Assembly (NCBI GenBank): GCA_023622545.1
Contig: JAMNZA010000072.1
Span: 1 to 34,745, forward strand
From: Methanobacteriota archaeon
Lineage (GTDB): Archaea > Methanobacteriota_B > Thermococci > Methanofastidiosales > Methanofastidiosaceae
Direction of reading: 5' to 3'
Length of the DNA: 34,745 nucleotides
This document shows, in pieces, positions 27,923 through 34,745 of the stretch. The notes under the pieces were generated by a model. It ran no database searches and was not told the DNA's origin. It saw only the letters and a program-made list of their open reading frames with translations. Numbering within the stretch: the stretch's first letter is position 1; the number at the start of each line of letters is the position of its first letter. The translations under genes were made by a program, and so were the position numbers.

Positions 27923-29407
27923 ATGGATGTTAAAGTTTACAAAAACTATGTAAACGGAAAATGGATTGATCCCGAAAATACCGGGTATGTTGATATTGTT
28001 AACCCTAGTACAGGAGATATAATAGCTAAGGCTCCTCTCTCTACAAAAGCTGAAGCCGACAAGGCAATAGAAGCTGCACACAATGCTTTCAAGCAATGGA
28101 GCCAGACTCCGGTGCCAAGGAGAGCAAAGCCACTATATAAATTGAGAGATATCTTCATGGATAATGAAGAAGAAGTATCAAAAATATTGGTGGAGGAAAT
28201 GGGAAAGTCTTTGCCTGACGCAAGGGCTGAGATGAAAAGATCTTTTGAGAACATAGAGGTCGCATGTGCAATGCCAATGCTTCAAATGGGAGATAAATTA
28301 GTAGGCAGTTCATTTGGAATTGATGGCGAAGTTCTAAGATTACCTATGGGAGTCTTTACAATGGTCGCACCATTTAACTTCCCTGCAATGGTTCCATTTT
28401 GGTTTATACCTTATGCAATTGCGACTGGAAATACAATTGTAGTAAAACCATCAAAACAGGTTCCAGGGACAATGATAAAAATTACTGAATATATTGATAA
28501 AATTGGATTACCACCTGGCGTATTTAATCTTGTTAACGGTGACAGAGTAGTTGCTGATTCATTTATTGATCATCCTAAAGTAAAAGGATTCTCTCTTGTC
28601 GGTTCTACAAATGTATGTAGAACTGTAGCAGAAAAATGTGCAAGAAATAACAAAAGATTCCAAGCTATGGGAAGTGCTAAAAATCATCTTATTGCAATGC
28701 CTGACGCAAAGGTAGACGAAGTTGTAAGAAATATGCTAACTTCTTGCTTTGGCTGTGCTGGTCAGAGATGTATGGCTTCTTCAGTACTTGTTGGCGTTGG
28801 TGACGAAATGTACAAGACTATTTGTGACAAGTTCGTCGAGGCAGCCAAGGGAGTCATAATGGCAAATCCACTTGATCCAAAGTACGCCGAAGAACCTATG
28901 GTAATGGGTCCAGTAATATCTAAGAAAGCTTATGATTTCATATACAAAATGATTGATGTCGGGATAAAGGAAGGAGCTAAACTTCTTTTAGACGGTAGGG
29001 GCGTTAAGGTTCCAGGGCATGAAAAAGGATTTTTCATAGGGCCAACAGTCTTTGCGGATGTTAAAGAAGGAATGGAAATACACAAAACTGAAATATTCGG
29101 ACCTGTCGTTTGTATCATGAAGGCAAAGAATCTTGACGAAGCAATTGGCATAATCAATAGACATCAATATGGAAACGGTGCATCAATCTACACCCAAAAC
29201 GGATACTGGGCCAGGGAATTCAAACTTAAAACAGAAGCTGGAATGTTAGGAATTAACATTGGTATTCCTGCACCAGTAGCTTTCTTACCTTTTGGTGGAA
29301 TGAAGAATTCACAGTTTGCTGATATTAAGGCTCAAGGCAAAGCAATTGTTAATTTCTACACTCAAGACAAGATTATAACAGAAAGATTCTGGCCAGAAGA
29401 AGATTAA
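27923..29407 (+). CDS. mmsA: CoA-acylating methylmalonate-semialdehyde dehydrogenase
   Basis: VNGKWIDPENTGYVDIVNPSTGDIIAKAPL, APFNFPAMVPFWFIPYAIATGNT, GSTNVCRTVAEKCARNNKRFQAMGSAKNHLIAMPDA, CFGCAGQRCMA; SD GGAGG. Confidence 0.9.
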   Translation: MDVKVYKNYVNGKWIDPENTGYVDIVNPSTGDIIAKAPLSTKAEADKAIEAAHNAFKQWSQTPVPRRAKPLYKLRDIFMDNEEEVSKILVEEMGKSLPDARAEMKRSFENIEVACAMPMLQMGDKLVGSSFGIDGEVLRLPMGVFTMVAPFNFPAMVPFWFIPYAIATGNTIVVKPSKQVPGTMIKITEYIDKIGLPPGVFNLVNGDRVVADSFIDHPKVKGFSLVGSTNVCRTVAEKCARNNKRFQAMGSAKNHLIAMPDAKVDEVVRNMLTSCFGCAGQRCMASSVLVGVGDEMYKTICDKFVEAAKGVIMANPLDPKYAEEPMVMGPVISKKAYDFIYKMIDVGIKEGAKLLLDGRGVKVPGHEKGFFIGPTVFADVKEGMEIHKTEIFGPVVCIMKAKNLDEAIGIINRHQYGNGASIYTQNGYWAREFKLKTEAGMLGINIGIPAPVAFLPFGGMKNSQFADIKAQGKAIVNFYTQDKIITERFWPEED

Positions 29408-29433
29408 ATTTTTTTATATATTATTTTTTATAA
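29408..29433. terminator. T/A-rich intergenic likely terminator between convergent mmsA and Lrp genes
   Basis: TTTTTTTATATATTATTTTTTATAATC, T-runs readable on the plus strand; archaeal oligo-T termination. Confidence 0.4.
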
Positions 29434-29895
29434 TCAAATATCTACTCGGATATCCTCTTTTATCTTTTTTATTATAACGTGAGTATTAGATCTTTCAATT
29501 TCTTTCATCGAGATAAATGTTTCAACAATTCTATTTAGATCTTCCATATTCTTTGCCCTTATTAAAACAACAAAATCATGTTCACCAATAAGAAAATATA
29601 CGCCCCAGACTCCTTGTATGCTCCTAAGCTTATCACCGATAAACTCGACATATCCTGGATTATAATGAGCTCTTACCAAAGATATGGCTAGGATACCCAT
29701 TCCTACTTTCTCAGGGTCGATAATAGCTGCAAATTTTTTTATTACTCCCCTCTCTTTCAAGTTCATTACTCTATAGTGTATAGTTGATTTAGAAACTCCA
29801 AGATCTTTTCCTAAAGTTTCAAAACTAATTTCTGAGTTATCTTGCAAAGCGTTCAATATTTTTATATCTATTTCATCTAAATTAGAGTTTTCCAT
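29434..29895 (-). CDS. Lrp/AsnC family transcriptional regulator
   Basis: LDEIDIKILNALQDNSEISFETLGKDLGVSKSTIHYRVMNLKERGVIKKFAAIIDPEKVG plus RAM-like C-terminus. Confidence 0.92.
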   Translation of the reverse strand: MENSNLDEIDIKILNALQDNSEISFETLGKDLGVSKSTIHYRVMNLKERGVIKKFAAIIDPEKVGMGILAISLVRAHYNPGYVEFIGDKLRSIQGVWGVYFLIGEHDFVVLIRAKNMEDLNRIVETFISMKEIERSNTHVIIKKIKEDIRVDI

Positions 29896-29958
29896 GGTAT
29901 TATTAAATCATTGTTCATTTAAAAGAGTACTTACTAGATTAAGAAGAAAAAAGAATAG

Positions 29959-30366
29959 TTAAATAAATCTTAATTTTTTTATTTTATATTCTCCATTTAC
30001 TATCTCAAATGTTACAGTTATTGCAACATTATCTTTTTGTTCGAATATGCCTTTGTAATGAATTATATAACCATTATTAATTGGTCTAATATCGTATAAT
30101 TCTCTTGAAATATACTTACCTGGATTCTGATAAAAATTATTTGTAAATTCAAAAAAAGAATTTTCTCTGAATGAATTCTTATAGGAATCTGTAAAATGTT
30201 CAGTAAACTTTTGGTAATTATTTTCGTTTAGTCCTTCCATAGTACTGTTCATAATAGGGTCTGTCATTTTTATTACTGTATCTTTGTCAAAGTCTTCATA
30301 TAAACTACATCCAGCAAAAATTGTCATTAAAAAGATTAAGAGAATGGTAGCAATTAATTTGTTCAT
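29959..30366 (-). CDS. Small lipoprotein (DUF3887-like)
   Basis: Signal with lipobox-like IFAGC; compact alpha/beta ectodomain ending VTFEIVNGEYKIKKLRFI. Confidence 0.65.
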   Translation of the reverse strand: MNKLIATILLIFLMTIFAGCSLYEDFDKDTVIKMTDPIMNSTMEGLNENNYQKFTEHFTDSYKNSFRENSFFEFTNNFYQNPGKYISRELYDIRPINNGYIIHYKGIFEQKDNVAITVTFEIVNGEYKIKKLRFI

Positions 30367-30463
30367 ATACCTAATTAGATATTATATTTTTAAAGTTATT
30401 TGGGAAAAATATAAATTTAATAGCTTTCAAAATTTTTATATAAAATAAAAAATATATGATAAA

Positions 30464-30551
30464 TGGCGCCGAGGAAGGGATTTGAACCCTTGTGGTGGCG
30501 AGCACCAGCGGTTTTCGAGACCGCCGCCTTCCCAAGCTAGACTACCTCGGC
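30464..30551 (-). tRNA. tRNA-Ser (anticodon CGA), CCA encoded
   Basis: Minus strand GCCGAGG...CCTCGGC-G-CCA; T-arm AAGGGTTCAAATCCCTT; anticodon arm GCGGT-CTCGAAA-ACCGC; long class II variable arm TGGTG-CTCG-CCACCA. Confidence 0.95.
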
Positions 30552-30552
30552 T

Positions 30553-31872
30553 TTAAAATGGAATTCTAAAGTTCTTACCTGCGTAGACTGCACTTTGTCC
30601 CATATACTCTTCAATTCTTAGCAGTCTATTATATTTGGCGCAACGCTCACTTCTTGAAGGGGCACCAGTTTTAATCTGTCCCGATGAAATGCCTACAGCA
30701 AGATCTGCAATCATTGTGTCCTCAGTTTCCCCACTTCTATGGCTCACTACAACTGAGTAACCGTTTCTGTATGCCATACTTGCTGTATCGATAGCTTCAG
30801 TTAAAGATCCTATCTGATTTACTTTTAATAATAGAGAGTTACAAGCACCTTTCTTGATACCTGTTGAAAGAATATTCTTATTTGTAACAAAAATATCGTC
30901 ACCTACGATTTGTATTTTCTTACCTAATTTTCTTGTTATTTCTACAAATCCATCAAAATCATCTTCGGCCATTGGATCTTCTATAGACACAATTGGATAC
31001 TTTGAACTAACATCAGCAAATAAATCTATTAGTTCTCCAGAGTCCATTTTTTTACCCATGGCGTTATACATTTTTGATTTTTCATCATAGAAAGTAGATG
31101 AAGCTGTATCTAGTGCAATTTTTACTGAATCTTTGTAGGATAGCTCTTCAATCGTTGACATAATTACTTCAAGGGGTTCAGAAATTTCTTTCATTGGAGG
31201 AGCGTAACCCCCTTCATCTGGAGCGTAACCCCCTTCATCTCCAACGTTTGTCGAGCTTTTTCCATATTTCTTAGCAATGATTTTTTTCATATGATGGTAT
31301 ATTTCAGCGCATATTCTCAAAGCTTCAGAGAATGATTTGGCTCCAACTGGCATTATCATGAACTCCTGAAAGTCAAGTTCATTTCCGGCATGCTCTCCAC
31401 CGTTGATAACATTCATCATAGGCACCGGAAGAACGTAAGTATTTAATCCCCCAATATATTGGTATAAGGGAAGATTTAGGGTGTCTGCTGCACATCTTGC
31501 AGCTGCAAGAGAAACAGAAAGTATTGAATTTGCACCAAGATTGCTTTTATTTTCTGTTCCGTCTTCTTCTATCATAATCCTGTCTATTTCTCTTTGTTTT
31601 CTTATATCCATCCCAATGAGAAGTGGTGTGATAGTTTCATTAACATTTCTTACAGCATTTAAGACTCCTTTTCCACCATATCTTTGATTTTTATCTCTAA
31701 GTTCTAAGGCTTCATTTTTTCCAGTTGATGCTCCAGAAGGTACTATGGCCGAACCATAGCCCTCTCCAGTAATAATTTCTGTTTCAATAGTTGGATTTCC
31801 TCGTGAATCAAGAACTTCTCTAGCTTTGATATCTATAATTTCAAACATCTCATAATCTTTTGCACTAAGCAT
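30553..31872 (-). CDS. eno: Enolase with a 7-aa internal tandem duplication
   Basis: IKAREVLDSRGNPTIE, GGEHAGNELDFQEFMIMPVGAKSF, NVGDEGGYAPDEGGYAPPMKE, VSIEDPMAEDD, IVGDDIFVTN, SHRSGETED. Confidence 0.95.
   Translation of the reverse strand: MLSAKDYEMFEIIDIKAREVLDSRGNPTIETEIITGEGYGSAIVPSGASTGKNEALELRDKNQRYGGKGVLNAVRNVNETITPLLIGMDIRKQREIDRIMIEEDGTENKSNLGANSILSVSLAAARCAADTLNLPLYQYIGGLNTYVLPVPMMNVINGGEHAGNELDFQEFMIMPVGAKSFSEALRICAEIYHHMKKIIAKKYGKSSTNVGDEGGYAPDEGGYAPPMKEISEPLEVIMSTIEELSYKDSVKIALDTASSTFYDEKSKMYNAMGKKMDSGELIDLFADVSSKYPIVSIEDPMAEDDFDGFVEITRKLGKKIQIVGDDIFVTNKNILSTGIKKGACNSLLLKVNQIGSLTEAIDTASMAYRNGYSVVVSHRSGETEDTMIADLAVGISSGQIKTGAPSRSERCAKYNRLLRIEEYMGQSAVYAGKNFRIPF
31199..31240. repeat. 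Perfect tandem duplication, 2 x 21 bp (GGAGCGTAACCCCCTTCATCT)
   Basis: Two identical adjacent 21-mers (31199-31219 and 31220-31240), encoding DEGGYAP twice on the minus strand. Confidence 0.97.
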
Positions 31873-31920
31873 AAAAGCACCTTCATTAATTTAATAAATA
31901 GGTAAATTTTAAGGTTTTCC

Positions 31921-33999
31921 ATGATGATTGAAGACCTTCCACTACCAAGAGAATATATTAGTCTTCTTCAATCGAAAGGCTATTCTAAATTATACCCGCC
32001 GCAAGAAGAAGCAATTGATAAAGGTCTTTTGTCAGATAGAAATCTACTTTTTGCAATACCTACAGCATCAGGTAAAACCCTAATCGCAATTTTAGCTATT
32101 TTAAATAATAAAAATAAGAGTAAAAAGACCATCTATATAGTTCCTTTAAGGGCTTTAGCTGACGAAAAATACAAGGAATTTAAAGATCTTGGATTAAATG
32201 TGGGAATATCAACAGGTGATTACGATCATATTGATTATACACTAAAAAAATATTCAGTTTTGATATTAACAATAGAACGTTGTGACTCTCTTTTAAGAAA
32301 CGATACTAATTTTTTTGAAGATTTTTCATTGGTAATTTATGATGAAATACACTTGATCGATTCTCCAAATAGAGGTTCGACACTTGAGATAGTCATCTCT
32401 AAACTATTCGGTAAAAGAGTAATAGGGCTATCAGCAACTATTTCAAATGCAGATGAAATAGCTTTATGGCTAAAAGCAGTTCTGATAAAATCCGATTGGA
32501 GGCCTGTACCTCTAAAAAAGGGTATTCTTTTAGGAGAAACACTATTTTTTCAAAATGAAGAAAGAAATATCGGATTTGTAGAAGACCCAATTTATCAATT
32601 GTGTTTAGATTCTATAAAAGATGGAGGACAAGTTCTAATTTTTGTAAATAGTCGAAGGGCTGCAGAGTCTACATCGGACAAAATTGCAAAAAGATTTTCA
32701 ATAGTAAATAATGAGGGTAGTTTTTCCGATACAGTTTCAGGCAAGAAATTAGAAAAAATGTTTAGACATGGTGTTGGATTTCATCATGCTGGACTACTTA
32801 ACGAAGACAGAAAGAAAGTCGAAGAGTATTTTATTAATAACTCTATGAAAATAATAGTGGCGACACCCACTCTCGCAGCTGGAGTAAATCTTCCTGCAAG
32901 AAGGGTCGTAATAAAAGATTATTACAGATTTGATCCTAATTTTGGAGCAATAAAAATACCAAGAATTGAGATAGCTCAAATGATGGGGCGAGCTGGAAGA
33001 CCAAAATATGATTTAAGTGGAGAGGCTATACTAATTGCAAAAAACGAAGAAGAAAAAAATTTTTTATTCAAGGAGTACATTGAATCTGACCCTCTTCCAG
33101 TATCTTCAAAATTAGCATCTGAAGGTGGACTAAGGGCACATATTCTATCGCTTATAGCCTCAGGATTTGTTAAGGATAAGGATAATCTCCATAATTTTTT
33201 TAATACAACATTTTATGCATCTAAGGAGAATTCTGAATTAATTATTCCATTAATAGATAAGGCTCTTGATTTTTTGATAGAAAATAATTTGTTAGAGGAT
33301 GATTTTTCTCCTACGCCCTTAGGTTTTCTCGTTTCTAAATTATACATTGATCCAAAATCTGCGATTATAATGAAAGAGGGCATATTAAAAGATAAATTTA
33401 GTGACATTGGAATACTGCATCTCTTGTGCTCTACTCCCGATATGCCTATTCTTTATCTTAGAAAAAAAGAATTTGAAGCTTATAGTGAGGCTCTATCTGA
33501 TTTTTGGGAGAAAATAATAACAGAAATCCCTGATACTTTTTATGAAGAAGCAGATTTCGAATTTTTCATTTCACAATTCAAAACTGCAATGCTTTTCAAT
33601 GATTGGATAAATGAAGAAAAAGAAGAATTGTTAGTTCAGAAATATAGAATTGGAGAAGGGGATTTGCAAAGACTTAGAGAGAACATGGATTGGCTTCTGT
33701 ATTCTTTTGAGAGAATATGTCATATCTCAAAAAGAGATGCTTCTCAAGTTAAATCATTAAGAACAAGGGTAAAATACGGAGTTAAAGAAGAATTATTAGA
33801 TCTTGTAGAGATTAAAGGTATCGGTCGAATAAGAGCTAGAAAATTATACCAAGAAGGTATAAAAAGTAAGGAAATGATAAATATTAATAATTTACCTTTA
33901 ATCAAAAAGATATTGGGAGAAAAAATTGCTGGAAATCTTATTTTGGGTAGTGACTTTGAAGAAGGCAGATTAAAGCAAACAAGAATAGATGATTATTAG
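31921..33999 (+). CDS. hel308: Hel308-like Ski2-family superfamily 2 DNA helicase
   Basis: Q-motif YPPQEEAI, Walker A AIPTASGKTL, VPLRALADEKYKEF, DEIHLI, GLSATISNADEIALWL, VGFHHAGLLNEDRKKVEEYF, ATPTLAAGVNLPARRVVI, QMMGRAGRPKYD. Confidence 0.93.
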   Translation: MMIEDLPLPREYISLLQSKGYSKLYPPQEEAIDKGLLSDRNLLFAIPTASGKTLIAILAILNNKNKSKKTIYIVPLRALADEKYKEFKDLGLNVGISTGDYDHIDYTLKKYSVLILTIERCDSLLRNDTNFFEDFSLVIYDEIHLIDSPNRGSTLEIVISKLFGKRVIGLSATISNADEIALWLKAVLIKSDWRPVPLKKGILLGETLFFQNEERNIGFVEDPIYQLCLDSIKDGGQVLIFVNSRRAAESTSDKIAKRFSIVNNEGSFSDTVSGKKLEKMFRHGVGFHHAGLLNEDRKKVEEYFINNSMKIIVATPTLAAGVNLPARRVVIKDYYRFDPNFGAIKIPRIEIAQMMGRAGRPKYDLSGEAILIAKNEEEKNFLFKEYIESDPLPVSSKLASEGGLRAHILSLIASGFVKDKDNLHNFFNTTFYASKENSELIIPLIDKALDFLIENNLLEDDFSPTPLGFLVSKLYIDPKSAIIMKEGILKDKFSDIGILHLLCSTPDMPILYLRKKEFEAYSEALSDFWEKIITEIPDTFYEEADFEFFISQFKTAMLFNDWINEEKEELLVQKYRIGEGDLQRLRENMDWLLYSFERICHISKRDASQVKSLRTRVKYGVKEELLDLVEIKGIGRIRARKLYQEGIKSKEMININNLPLIKKILGEKIAGNLILGSDFEEGRLKQTRIDDY

Positions 34000-34073
34000 A
34001 CAATATAAACCATAAGTTTAAATAATATATATGCTTATTATTGTTATATTTTAATGATTAATGGGGAATATTT

Positions 34074-34745
34074 ATGGATATACTGTCAGGTGCTGAAGGT
34101 CAACTAACAAATAAATTATTAGTGGATATATCTGGTACGATTAAAGGATTTGTTAAAAATGTCGACGTTGAAATGGTTGAAGGTAAAATTCTAATCCATA
34201 TGAAACTTGGACAAAGCGCCGAAAGTTATGGATTGTCTCGTTCTGAATCAAAGTTATTAAAATTTGAATCTAAGATAACTTTAGTTGCCGATGAAATAGT
34301 TTCTGTAGGAAAGGACTGCATAGTAGTGTCTAAGGGGAAATTGCCTCCGCTAGAAGAAATTAAAAAAGCTAAGATGTACAAAGCCGAAAATGATAGCCTA
34401 AAAGAAAAGTTGAATCAAGTTAATGAAGAACTTGAAAACTCATTGAGAAAATTGAAAGTATTAAAAGAGGACAAAGCTGAGATGGAATTCAAATTAAATA
34501 AATTACTTAAAATTGAAGAAGAATTCGATGATTTAAGACTTAAATGTGCAAAACAAGAAGGCGAATTGGAAGCTTCAAGGATTTTCATTGGAAAACTAAA
34601 AGGACAAGAATCCACTAAAGAGCCAAAAGACAGAATATTCCCTAAAATAGAAGAAATAATTGACGATGAAGTATTGGATAAAGAATCTGAAAAAGAATTT
34701 GATAATGTTCTAAATGAGGACTTCACTTTGTTTGGAGAAGAAGAG
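34074..34745 (+). CDS. PRC-barrel-like + coiled-coil protein, 3'-truncated by window edge
   Basis: Open to the window end: MDILSGAEGQLTNKLLVDISGTIKGFVKNVDVEMVEGKILIHMKL...EIVSVGKDCIVVSKGKLPPLEEIKKAKMYKAENDSLKEKLNQVNEELENSLRKLKVLKEDKAEMEFKL...; absent from the track because it lacks a stop. Confidence 0.7.
   Translation, partial: MDILSGAEGQLTNKLLVDISGTIKGFVKNVDVEMVEGKILIHMKLGQSAESYGLSRSESKLLKFESKITLVADEIVSVGKDCIVVSKGKLPPLEEIKKAKMYKAENDSLKEKLNQVNEELENSLRKLKVLKEDKAEMEFKLNKLLKIEEEFDDLRLKCAKQEGELEASRIFIGKLKGQESTKEPKDRIFPKIEEIIDDEVLDKESEKEFDNVLNEDFTLFGEEE

Noticed and set aside
27946-28254. 102-aa minus-strand ORF
   Set aside because: Antisense to mmsA.
31199-31240. CRISPR or minisatellite array at the enolase repeat
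   Set aside because: Only two adjacent copies, no spacers, in frame inside a gene; treated as a tandem duplication.
34415-34726. 103-aa minus-strand Ser-rich ORF
   Set aside because: Antisense to the Glu/Lys-rich coiled coil; Ser/Phe/Leu richness is the mirror of Lys/Glu codons.

Overview
The window is a gene-dense, AT-rich archaeal (euryarchaeal) chromosome segment with mostly informational genes. These include t6A synthesis genes (Kae1, Sua5, Bud32), NAD kinase and Nob1, S6e and aIF2-gamma, and a PCNA/GINS/L44e/S27e/aIF2-alpha/Nop10/PAC2 replication-translation cluster. They also include a type-2 (methanogen-type) SerRS, TyrRS, aIF1A, Rio1, a Dim2-like KH protein, enolase, a tRNA-Ser(CGA) and a Hel308-like helicase. 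Metabolic genes (acetyl-CoA synthetase, a LUD/Fe-S/CCG fusion protein, methylmalonate-semialdehyde dehydrogenase) suggest a methanogen-related lineage that assimilates organic acids. Methanofastidiosa-like is a tentative guess; taxonomy was not verified. The most unusual observations are: (1) an RLAN + RimK-type ATP-grasp pair split exactly at a G4 tract, where a one-base shift would restore the canonical fused enzyme; (2) a perfect 21-bp in-frame tandem duplication of the DEGGYAP catalytic motif in enolase; (3) aIF1A with no ATG/GTG/TTG at its apparent N-terminus but a CTG behind a strong Shine-Dalgarno; (4) a tRNA-Ser gene 1 nt after the enolase stop codon; (5) an unlisted 38-aa highly basic ORF; (6) a perfect 11-bp inverted repeat between the LUD/Fe-S gene and mmsA; and (7) tandem paralogous secreted/anchored coiled-coil proteins beside a membrane-anchored HTH regulator. 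No CRISPR array, transposon or prophage was seen.
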